Program-made: the position numbers and the translations under genes
The notes under the pieces: generated by a model
What the model was told of the DNA's origin: nothing
Databases searched by the model: none
Seen by the model: the letters and a program-made list of their open reading frames with translations, nothing else
Part shown: in pieces, positions 25,148 through 36,179 of the stretch
Numbering within the stretch: the stretch's first letter is position 1
How the letters are laid out: the number at the start of each line of letters is the position of its first letter
Assembly (NCBI GenBank): GCA_028023455.1
Contig: JAQFVV010000205.1
Coordinates: forward strand, 1,967,353-2,031,352
Direction of reading: 5' to 3'
Origin: Epiperipatus broadwayi
Taxonomy: Eukaryota; Onychophora; Udeonychophora; Euonychophora; Peripatidae
DNA length: 64,000 bases

Positions 25148-25680
25148 ACAATTGTTAGTAATAATTAGAATTTGAAAAAGTTAAAAGAAAATTCGTTAAA
25201 GAAAATGACAATAGAGAGAGGAGGGTTAAACAAATACAAATTTTGAATTTTTTTGTCAGTTGGGTTTTGGTAATAGAATCAACAAAAAGTAAGTAATTTT
25301 TTGTAATAAGAAAATAATAATAATAATTTGTAGTGTGGGTAAAGTTAATTGATAGAAATATTTAATAAAAATAAGACAAGATAAGAAGTTGATTTTATAA
25401 TATAAGAAAAATGATAATAATATGCATTAAATAGTAAAATAAATGTTAAAGTTATAATTATTATATTAAATAATATTTAAAAAATAAAATAAAGTGATAT
25501 AAAATAAATTAATATAAAATATTAATAAAATTATAAGATAAGGTAATAAAATGGGAAATGATTATTTATAAAGATCATATTAAAATGTATAATTATTTTT
25601 GTTTATATTGTGTATTAATTATGTATATATATGTGAATAAGTGTAATAATTGTATAATTATATATTTGAATATTGTAGTT

Positions 25681-25708
25681 CTGATGATGACTGAAGGACA
25701 GTTGAAAC
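25681..25708 (+). ncRNA. Hammerhead-ribozyme-like core, right Penelope arm
   Basis: The plus strand reads CTGATGA, T, GACTG, loop AAGGA, CAGTT, GAAAC. Stem II keeps pairing through one G-U wobble, relative to GACTG/CAGTC in the left arm. The same TGTTAGTGTAATACAAAT sequence follows. Confidence 0.6.
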
Positions 25709-25931
25709 TGTTAGTGTAATACAAATAAAAGTATTGATAAAGTGTCTAAGAAGGTGTAAATGGTATGATATTCAAAATATAGTCTGGAATAATTGAAATA
25801 TAGATTAAGTAATAATATTTTTGAAAAATTATAAATAATTTGAAATTATACAAAAAAGAGCTCTAATATTTATCTCTGATTCTGACGAAAGCCTAAAGTT
25901 TTAATATAATAAAGAAAACTATTTTTAGTAA

Positions 25932-27326
25932 TTACGTATTAGTCCTGCAACATAGAGGAGATAGTATGCCTTTTCACATCCATGATAAATGTGTAACCTT
26001 GTGATCATATCAAATAAACCCTGTGATCTGACCTCGTCCCAATAATGTATTTTTTTTGTGTGTGATAATTTTACACTCTCTGTTATTGTTCAAATTTCGT
26101 TCTGACAATATCTTTAGTGCTGTCGATTGCATTTTTTAAATATTTTTTACTTTCATTTGTATTCATAGTTTTGATTCAACGATTTTTATCTGCTACTGAA
26201 ATGAATGCTGTTTTATATTTTCAAGAAAATGTAAAATTGAAGGCCTTAACAAAATCATCGAAATTAAAGAGCCTTTTCAAAACCAAGCTGGACAAATTCT
26301 TTCCGAACAGTGGATGTTTAGTGGCTTGTACAGGGAGACCAACAAATGTTTTATCACGACAATTAATGATACAACAGTGGCAACTCTTATGCAAGCTATC
26401 GAACAAACTGTGGAAGAGGGATCGATGATTTATTCCAACTGTTGGAAAGCCTATATAAGTGCTGAATTATGAAGTGCCAGTTACAATCATTTTCATGTGA
26501 ACCACAAATATAATCATGCTTTGAGAAAAATAAAAATTTTACTTTTAGTCTCCATTTTGGGAAAAAAATTTATCCACCTAAAGTAGAACTGACAAATTGA
26601 TTGTTTCATTGAGACAATTCCTGTTATATATTATATTACATGATAAATACCGTACATATATATTTTACATTTTTTTGTAATATTTTAAAGTATTTTGTAA
26701 TTTAGTAATTGCTTTGTCTGTATTTAAAGTTACATTTGGGGATTTGCATAATGGCATGCCATATTAATCCGTACTTAAAGTAATATTTGAAAATTATATA
26801 ATAGCGTGTCATATTTTATATTTTTAAATTATCATTTCAAATCAATATTCTTACTATTGTTAAAAATGTATTTTTTAAGATTGATTTTTGGTTGAAATTC
26901 ATATTTTTAATATTGTTAAAAATTAATATTCAATGTCATTTTATATTTTTTGTGTGAAACTCATATTTTTAGTATTGTTAAAAATGTACTTTTTAAGACT
27001 GATATTTGGGTGAAATTCATATTTTTAGTATTGTTAGAAATTAATATTTTAGTATTGTTAGATTTAATCTGATGTAATTTCTGTCACATATTACAACTGC
27101 TACATCTTTTCACATACGTATTCAGACTGCCGATAATTTTGTAAATCTTGCGAAAATATCAGGTACATGTGGTCTGTTTTGATGAATTTACCGTCTTAAG
27201 TTTGTACAAGATCCAAGTTTATGCGTTATTTGGTCAGATCACAAAATTAGAAAGTTATCAACGGATTTTGTTATGAACGTGAAAAGCTGTAACAGGTCGA
27301 ATATGCATTACAGGACTAATATGTAA
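25932..27326 (+). mobile_element. Merlin/IS1595-like DNA transposon 1, inactivated
   Basis: The 19-bp terminal inverted repeats are TTACGTATTAGTCCTGCAA (25,932-25,950) and the complement of TTACATATTAGTCCTGTAA (27,308-27,326), with two mismatches. The 1.4-kb element encodes an ISXO2/IS1595-type transposase remnant in its first half. Its second half has a tandem repeat of about 118-bp period starting near 26,856. Similar length and layout to the element at 40.5 kb, but with different ends. Confidence 0.8.
26242..26529 (+). pseudogene. IS1595/ISXO2-like transposase remnant
   Basis: One frame reads GQILSEQWMFSGLYRETNK, then CFITTINDTTVATLMQAIE, QTVEEGSMIYSNCWKAYI and SAEL, a stop, SASYNHFHVNHKYNHAL. 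The order 'QW.F.G', 'T..TLM..I', 'G..I.S.CW.AY' and 'H..VNH..NH' is characteristic of the DDE domain of ISXO2-like (Merlin) transposases. The Asp usual in 'SDCW' is Asn here, and an in-frame stop interrupts the domain, so it is dead. An overlapping 103-codon ATG frame is a shadow. Confidence 0.82.
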
Positions 27327-27329
27327 GTA

Positions 27330-28490
27330 CCCTATTTTTCTCTAAAACAAGGATTTTTTTTTTTATAATTTAGATTAATTATAAAGTTAATTCTAATATA
27401 TTTTTACTCAAAGGATTAAAAAAAATTTTTTTTTTCAAATTTAAAAATCTTTTTGGCTTTGATAAATGTAAATTAAAAACAGAACAATTGTAATTTAGTT
27501 GTAGTCTTGCTTTTTACTGTATTAATTAAAAAAGAAAAAATATTTGCTAAACCTTGTTCATAAATTCCACAGTATCTACTATAAATAGTAGGTACAGTTT
27601 AAATGGATTATTACAGAAAGTCAGCTTCAAAAAAAAGAGCAGTTTCTGCTAGTCTCCACAGTGGTGGAGTTCCTAGAAAAATAATGTAAGATGACTTCTG
27701 TGTGATGTCTCATAGCCTAATATATCTATAGTAAATATTGCTTGACACAGTTGAAGTTAAAAAAATATAGACAACTTCCAGTATTTATCTTATATATCCG
27801 TTAACCAGAACACAACATACAGACAATCAATATAAAAAGCCAGCTTAATCTTTGAGAAATTCCAGTGATATATGATTTAAACATATCGAAGGACAGGGAA
27901 AATCATATTATGTAACACTTTATGTTGCTATTGATATTTTTACATATTTATAAAGCACAGATGAAAAAAATTAAATAGTAAGTAAAATATATATTATTCA
28001 TATTGCCATATTATTTTACAGACTAACTCTGATATTAATGAAAATCTATATTTTTTATATATATTTGTATACAAAAAAAAAAAAAAGAGTATTTAATCTC
28101 TACTGCATTGATTTGTTTTTATTGTATTTATTTCGATATGAAGGATCCTGTAAGGAAAGCACTGTTTAAACTTTATCTTAACTTCATGCTTTAACAGCCA
28201 TCTGTTGAGATATTTTGTCATTTTTTTTTAAAAAAAATCCAGCAAAATTGCAAATTAATGTATACTGATTTGTTAATTCCAAAAAAATCTGAAGTGATAT
28301 CTTTGATAGGCAGTAAAGTTCAAAGTATATCAATCCAGCCTCCGTGTTTGATGAATTTCCTCCTTTGTAATTTGAATTCCACAGCATTTGCAAGATTACT
28401 TCTAAAAAATTTTTGAAATAACAAAATAGATGAATTTTGCATAGTTTAAGCTTGAACACTTTTGCAGTGGCAACGCAGAGTCATGGTAGC
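27330..28490. other. AT-rich stretch, nothing recognised
   Basis: I see homopolymer runs and chance frames only. No repeat partner was noticed elsewhere in the window. Confidence 0.5.
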
Positions 28491-28492
28491 AC

Positions 28493-28885
28493 TTTGTTGA
28501 AATTTTGTGTTTTTAAAATTGCGTAAAAACTACAAGCATGATGTCAACAGAAATCCCAGCATTCATTGCTCCTTTTGAAGATCTTTTTAATGGCATATAT
28601 TATGTCAGAATCCGATAAAATTTAAATGTTTTTATTAAAAGATTGATTTAATTTTTCTATTTTTTGCTCAGTTTACTAGTTTTCATGGAGAAAATAAAAG
28701 CTGAAATTTTTTAAACGGCCAAAGAGCCTACTAAAATGGATTTAAAATGCGCCAATAATTTGCATTTCAGGGCCTTCAAAATGTAATCAGAATATTGGGT
28801 CATAAGTATTAAATTTTTTTTATTTATTTCAATAGTAAATTATTTGATAAATGCTATGTTTACATTTATATTCTTTATTATATAT
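28493..28885 (+). repeat. Repeat R1600, left part of split copy
   Basis: It aligns with 50,037 onward: GTTGAAATTTTG, 'AAGCATGA..TCAACAG' and AAATCCCAGCATTCATTGC are shared, followed by weaker similarity. It breaks off near 28,885 in an AT-rich run, and the match resumes at about 33,552. Confidence 0.65.
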
Positions 28886-31800
28886 ATATTGTAACCCAGT
28901 GTTTTTGGCACTTGGTTTCATTTAACATTATTTATGCATGAAATTGATGTTATTTTTTAAAAATAAAATAAAAATAATAATATTTGGTTAATAAAGTGTG
29001 CTATCCACTTTACCTAGATATGGCTTGTGTGATTAATCAATATGTTTCCAATGCAATATCATGTTTTTAAAATGACAGACTAATCTAATAAGATATTGGT
29101 ATAATAGCGAGTTAATATAATTTTAAAAAATGTAATAAACTGTATTTAGTTCTAAAATGGTTATATAAAAAAAATAAACCATAAATGTCAATTAAGTAAT
29201 TGTTAAGATAGTATTGTTTTTTTAAAAAAAACTTCTGATGAATTTATTTGGAAAAAAATAATTTTATGTGTAATTATAGTCACAAATAATTATGGTTTGA
29301 TTTGAATGTATTTATTATTTTCATTTATTAAACTGTTTTGTAATACATTTTAGATAATATTGAAAATCATGTAATTCAAATAAGTTATACAATTTTTTTT
29401 GTTTATGTTGTAATCAAATCATTTTTTTTTTGGTAGAGGTCGCTGGGGTTAAGGGAATGACCAATAAATACTCAGTTCATTTTTTTTCTCGTCTGCTTCC
29501 CTTCTCTTAACAGTACTAGATTTTATAACTTTATTATTTTCTTGTTTTTGTAAAAACAAATTAGTGTTTAATTGAAAATATTCTGTTATTTATGTTATCT
29601 CTACCATTTTAAAACTTTCTACATTATTAATTATCACGTCTTAAAAGTTGGATTTTTTTTTTTAAACAAAACTAAAATGGAGGAATTAACCAAAAGTATA
29701 AATAAAATTGTTGTTTTATCTGAAGTAAGGAAAATAAATATTTTCCAAGTTAAAGCTAAGTATTTAATAACTTATTCTTATTTATTAATATTTTCTTGGT
29801 ATGAAAAAAAAATAAATAAAGGGAATATTAGAAAAAAAAAAACTTGAAACATTTTCCTGCATTAAAGATCATCTGCTTTTGTAAATAACGAAGGCACTTT
29901 GTACATTGGAATATGTTTGGTTTACTGATAATCGTCCAGAGAGAAAGATTTTGAAAAAAGAATAATAATAAATTATATACCCGTGTTCTAAAAAAATGAT
30001 TTATTTGAAATAAATGTAAAAATTAAATATACATGCATTCCATTGAAAAAAAAACTATTTGAAAGTAAAGCGCTAAAATTATGAAAGACAACGTAATAAT
30101 ATCTTTAGTGACCTGAAAATAAAGTTGAATTATATTTTATATTGTGTGCATAATGGAATTCTCGTAAATTCATACATTCTTTAATTCAACTGTGGTTATT
30201 ATAATAATAGTCTCTAGGGAAAAGTGCGCATCTTCTTCAATATTCTAGCTAGCTAACTATATGTATAGTCTTCAAATAACATGTATGTTTATCATCAATG
30301 TTATAATATTCATTTTTTCAGGATCCAGATCTTTATCATTATAATCAAATTAGGAATTAAGCTTTGTTTCTACTACATTTTTTTTATATGTTTATTATTA
30401 TAATTGCCAAAGAAAAAAAAACTTTTCATTAGAAAAAAAAATGTGTTTATTACTTTCAGTGCTTTGTAGACTGTGACTGGATGGAAACTCTTTACCTGGA
30501 TAAACAGCTCAGCAGAGAAATAGTTCTGCTAATGAGATAATATTTATTTGTTTATTTAATGTTTTTTTTTTTGTTTTTTTTTAAAAAAAGAAAAAACTAA
30601 TTGGTAAAATTTTATTTTGTTTATAATATTAATGTATGTTAATGTTTATATTTATTACATAATATTTTAAGGGTCTTGTAATGACAAGTCTAGGTCTTAC
30701 TATCATTACTTTGGGTTAAGTTATTTGATATGAAGTGATACCTATGGAATATATCTGATTTATTACATGCAACTAGAGATATGAACTTTGCATGCTAGGT
30801 ATTTAAAAAAAAAATGTTTTATATATATATATTTTTAACGGGTAAAACAGTACTTTAAATTTATCAGAAGTAACTATTTAAAAAAAAATGCTATAACAAT
30901 ATATTTCTTATTTAAAGTTTCAATAGAATTTATATTGCATTAGTTAATTAATTTATTAACAGTTATTCTTTCATAGTATGTCCACTTTATTAGCATTAAA
31001 TTTATTATACTTTTCTGTATGTTATGTACAGTCACTTGGATAAGATGTGTATTTTAATTCATTGGTTTCAGATATCGATTGAAATATAAATTTTAATATA
31101 GGTTTATTATTATTAATGTATTTTGCTATCTTGCCTAAGTGTAGAGTTAGTATATGTTTAATATCAGCACATTTTAATATTTATAATGTATTTTGTTTTG
31201 TGGGATGGAGATGCTCTCCCCAAAGTACTTTATTTTCCATGAGAGGATTAGTTTTGATGTAGTATTATGGTATGTTTGGTAGTCAATGTGACCGAGTCCC
31301 ATGAAGAGGATAATCCAGAGTATATATATTTAGTATAGTTAATGTGTTTTAATCCCAAGAGAGGATTAACCTGGATGCGTGTTCTTTTCTTTAGGTGGTG
31401 AGACAGAGTCCACACCTACATTTTTATGTCTGAGATAGGCTGGAAACCACCAAATGCTTTAATGTAGTATTTTACTCTGCAGACATTAGTTGGCATTTTT
31501 ACATTCCTCATGTGAAATTAAATATATCTTTCCACCATAGAAGGTGTAGATTATCGTGCTCTGATTAAAAGTTATGGCAAGAATAAATGTTGGATTTGAG
31601 ATGTTAGTTCCTCAGGGTGCACTTTATTATCAATAGTGCCTTAGTAATTGGGATCAATATCTGTATTGTGCAACTGAGCCTTGCTGGTAGCTCACAAACA
31701 AACCAATGGAGAAAATTAATTTAAAATTGAATATTTTAAAACGCTTATTTATTAAAGGAATATTCGAACACAATGTTTAAGTGTTATCAATAGTTAAGAA

Positions 31801-33551
31801 ATATTTTTCACTTGAATTAAGTCATTCATAATTAAAATATTTATTATAATTTATGTGGACATTAAGTTAAACATGAAATGGTGAGTAGGACTTCTGATAA
31901 ATGACCCACACTTAGTCATAATTTGTTTAATTATAGACCGTAACTTGGTTAACTTTATTAGTAATAGATTTAATATTTTAAAAGGATGGTATTTGAACCC
32001 AGTTTATTAGGTTACACAAATAATATGTAATTACTTTTGTGTATTTCATATAGTAATAGTAAAAAAAAAAAGTCAATAATTCAAGGTAAGAGATTTATTT
32101 TATAGAAAGTTTACTAAAATTATAAATCAGTGGTGGTAAATCAGCTGCACATTTCAGCTAGTTACTCCAGTGTAATAGTTGCATCCCAAACATATAAGAA
32201 ATTATTATTTTAATTTATACCCTGGTAGAGGACAGCTTAATGTATTTGTAGTATCAATGCTATATTATTTAATAAATTTGTGTATTTTGTTTTGTTCTGT
32301 GTTGATAATAAATTGTAGTCTTATTCAATATTCGTTGTCAATTTTTTTTTTTTATATGCCAAGTATAGGTGTGTTTGCAAAATATTTGCAAAAACATTTT
32401 CCTTGAGTCCTGAATTATTTCAAACTTTAGAAATCTTAATATACCAGATAAACAAACTTATGCAGATCTGAACATTTCATATTGATGATAGTTATTTTAT
32501 GGGAATTGCGAACTTCAGGTTAAGCATTATTTAATAGTAAAATGAATTTATTTCAAAGTTATTAACCCTAACTGCACATTATTCCAGTTACAATTTAGTT
32601 AAATTGTTGAATTAATTAGTTTTAGTTAATTTATTGTGTTGCCATGGATGATGGAAGGATACAAAAGATACCCTTGTCTTTCTATTATTCTGGCTGAAAT
32701 CCTGGATAAAAAGGCTGTATTATTCCAAATTTTATGTAATTATTTATTTCATTATTAATTATATTTATCACCCCTTTAAATAGTTATAGTAGTTGTTATG
32801 ATATGTGAGGACACATTAGCTTTTAAGTGAAATGAATGTTTCCTATAGCCTACCAGAATGCCAGTCATGTGTAGCAGCACAGTATTGTAGAGTATTTTCC
32901 TAAAGTAAATAAAGGAACCCTGAGATTATCATCATTCCTTATTTAAGAAGTTATTAATTATTGTTACTATTATAGTTATGTTGTGGCATAAAAGAGCTTG
33001 AATTTCAAGAATGGTATTTTACTTTCATATTTTATAGTTTTAGGGTGATAACTGCGCCATCCAGTGGGATATAGTTGCTCATCGACGAGAACCAAAACTT
33101 CATTTCAGATCATATTGGCAAATAATTTACGTATATATATATTTTAAAAACATTAACAAAAACATGAGAAGATATCATTATTATTTAAAGGTGCAAATAC
33201 TTATAGCTCAGAGAATGTGTTTTGATAAAGGGAGAATGTTATTTTTATTTTAAATTATTAATTAGGGAATGATAGCAGTTTTCTCTCTTTTCCCCAAGTT
33301 ATTTATTTTACTTATGATAATTTATTTTATGATTTTAATTTCTTTCTTTGTCTTAATTGCTTATCTCAGCAGCTGAATTTTTATAACTAACTGACTACTG
33401 AGCATAGTCTACGTTTTCATTTATAAATCTATATTCGTTTGATCAGTCTCAAAGTAATATTTATTTATTATGTTAGAAATGTATTATTTCCACTAAGTTA
33501 AATTAGGTTAGAAATGGATTCATCATCATTCAATATATTTTAAAGGTTAGA
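28886..33551. other. 4.7-kb segment inside a repeat that is continuous elsewhere
   Basis: The copy at 50 kb lacks this segment. It starts near GTAACCCAGTG and ends near AAAGGTTAG, so it has intron-like GT/AG edges, though the junctions lie in AT-rich sequence and are uncertain by several bases. It contains two short exon-like open frames (30,460-30,540 and 33,044-33,253) and, at about 31,230-31,420, a loosely repeated 'GAGAGGATTA' motif. No homologue recognised. Confidence 0.4.
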
Positions 33552-34670
33552 ATATATATTTGTATTCAAATAGAACAAAAGTAGTTTGTAATTTTGGGAC
33601 TTTGATCTAAGTTTAGTAAACCTTATTTTATAGACATGATGATTCTCAAAAGGTTTAATAATTTATTTTATTATGTTTATATTTGCATTACTGTCTTTGT
33701 GTTGCAATTGCATGTCTGTGTTTATATAACAAGTAATGTCTACATATATAAAATTAAGGTATTATAGAGCAGTACAATGGAAATTTTAGGACTGATTATC
33801 AAATATAGAGAAATTTTGCAGTTGATAAAGCAACCACAAAATTTACTGGGCATAGTACCATGTGAAAATATAAACACTTAAAACCGACAAAGAGATTTCA
33901 AATGGTGCGTGTGTGTGGAGATAACCACAATAGTTATGTATATACCACATGGAATTGTATGCAGGCAAAGAATCAAATTCTGATTCTTACCTATTCCTTG
34001 GCATTCATGCTGTGGAGTCAATAGTTTTGCCACATCTTGCATCACATTATTTTCAAGTCTATAGTTAGCAAATGAGCATTATATTTCTGTGGGACAATAA
34101 ATATAACAAGATAGCATCACTGGTGTGCATAAAGAATATAAACATCACTGATGTATACAAAAATATATAAAATGAAGAGATGAAACTCATTTTATCAGTG
34201 ATACAGACAGTAGCCTACAATTTCTAGTTTTAAATAGACAAGAAGGCAATTGCTATGATGACAAATGCATATCTATCTTCTGAAAATGATTTGCTTTGTA
34301 TCTTTTATTAGGATGAATCTTTTTCTTATAGATGCCTTGGAGATTCTGAAGCTATGGATTATCTCAGGTAAGAAGTATTATATATGGTTTGAAAGATAAT
34401 TTTGTGATGAATACAAAGAAATTATCAATGAAGATGTAATTTAAACTTAGTTAATGATAAATTAGAAGAAAGTAATAATTATATCGGATGTTGAAATTTA
34501 TTTCCCCCCCTCATTTTTTAATGGTAATCACTATTTGTTTTAGCCTTATTGTTTTCATTTGTTTTTCTAGTTTCTATCAATGTAAAGCTTTTTTCTCTAA
34601 CATTATTAAAACTGAAGTTATTGTGAAAATTGTGTCTCAAGCCAGTTTTTTAAAAATTCAATATGGCGCC
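33552..34670 (+). repeat. Repeat R1600, right part of split copy
   Basis: Closely similar to about 50,500-51,646, with shared blocks such as CACAAAATTTACTGGGCATA, AGATAGCATCACTG and GAAGCTATGGATTATCTCAG. Similarity stops abruptly after 'ATATGGCGCC' in both copies. Relative to the 50-kb copy about 60 bp is missing after GATGCCTT. Confidence 0.8.
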
Positions 34671-35619
34671 AAGGGTAATAAACTAGTTAAAAATATTTCT
34701 GATTATTTTTACACAATAATTGTATAATAATTATTTAAAATCTAAAAAAAATGTATAAACTTTTAAGTTAATAAATCCCAGTGTCACAATGATAAAGAAA
34801 AGTATGACATTACAATTACCATGCCTTGTGACACTGAACACCTGTCAATACAAACACTGTGTTGAGATCTTTTAAGATATTCTAAATATTACAAAGCAAT
34901 TTCAATATTTTAAAGCAGAATTTGATAGATTTATCAAAAATTAACAATTATTTATTAGCATATTAATAAAAGTCACTTAAACAAGACTTCGTTGTTTTTC
35001 TGTAATTTCTTTCTTAAGACTGTTTTCCTGTCTATTGTTAAATGATGAAAGCATCCTTTGTTCTCATTATGAACTCATGTTTTCTATATTTGCAAAGAAT
35101 GTTTTTTTATTTGTAAACATATAATATTTCTACCAAATCAAGTCCAATTTATTGAATTCTAATATAGAATAATGATTTAATACTATAATCAAAAGTTGAC
35201 AATTACAAAGTGTTATCATGGAGAACAATGCAGGATAGTTAATAGTAAAAAACTTTTGAATAAACTAAATAAATTAGTCCACTAATGAAAAAAATACTCA
35301 GCAAAAAAAAAAAAAAAGTTACAAACAAGTTTGAAAGTCTCCAAGAAATATAAACTTTAGGTATATTCTATGAATTTTGCTAAGTCATAAATGGTGGACT
35401 TGCCAAATTTGTTTTTTAAAGACAAAAGGAACTTCAGATTTTAATTCAAATCAAAATAAGATAGTTAAAAATAATTTTAAAAGTTAATATAAAGAATTTA
35501 AATACTTATATATGTATATTTGTATATATAATAGAGTAATATTTATTAACTTATTAATGACAGGAATATTTTGAATTGTCATACACACACATCTGTATGC
35601 TTATATATAAATATATATT

Positions 35620-35690
35620 TATTAAACACATGTATATATATGTGTTAAACAGAGAAAAATAATCCTATAATAATTAATAGCTGAGCATGT
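35620..35690 (+). repeat. Short repeat shared with 42.1 kb
   Basis: 'GTGTTAAACAGAGAAAAATA' followed by ATCCTATAAT and TTAATAGCTG is shared with 42,097-42,153. Both follow a near-palindromic ACACATGTATATATGTGT. In the second copy it lies about 40 bp before a Penelope endonuclease fragment, so it may be that element's terminal region. Confidence 0.5.
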
Positions 35691-36179
35691 TTTTGGAACT
35701 GAAGTGGTAAATCTGTAGTACATATTTAGCTTCACTGCCTGATGACATTACATGCCTTTAAAATAGGGTTTGAACCAGTTTATATGTTTATTTGGTCATC
35801 CAGGAATGTTTAGCACACACATATACATGTATCGCTTCCACCCTGTTTATTCAAAATGGTTATGTGTAACCAGTTGAATTATTATTTTAGCTTAAGTATA
35901 TTTTACTTCCAAACTTGTAAATTCTCTTCACTTAGATAATTGTGTATGTGCGTATATGTATTACAGATATAAAAATAAATACAATTAATGTGAAGCTAAA
36001 GCAATACCAGAAAGTTCTAGAAAGTATTATTACAATTTAAAAATGTCATTCTCATTTAACTATTTCAAGTCTAACAAAAATCATATTCTTAAAGTTATTT
36101 GCAATTTTAAAAATATGTTTAAATAATGCTTTCTGGAACGTATTTGTTTACATCTTCCAATATTGCCAAATTTCAAGTA

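Larger units (their letters stand above)
24044..25770. mobile_element. Head-to-head inverted pair of truncated Penelope-like elements
   Basis: Two arms of about 840-880 bp mirror each other around an 8-base spacer (ATTTGCAA, 24,882-24,889). Each arm, read outwards, has the C-terminal half of a GIY-YIG endonuclease, an AT-rich 3' region and a hammerhead-like motif about 780-800 bp from the centre. The arms differ by small indels (the right is about 40 bp longer) and a few substitutions. Both copies are 5'-truncated at the same point. GIY-YIG plus hammerhead motifs are known features of Penelope-like elements. Confidence 0.85.

Noticed and set aside
26117-26428. 103-codon ATG frame across Merlin element 1
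   Set aside because: The real transposase remnant is in another frame of the same strand; this frame is a shadow.
35739-35775. CTGATGA near 35.74 kb as a sixth hammerhead motif
   Set aside because: No stem II can form before the following A-rich sequence, and no GAAA box is at the required spacing.
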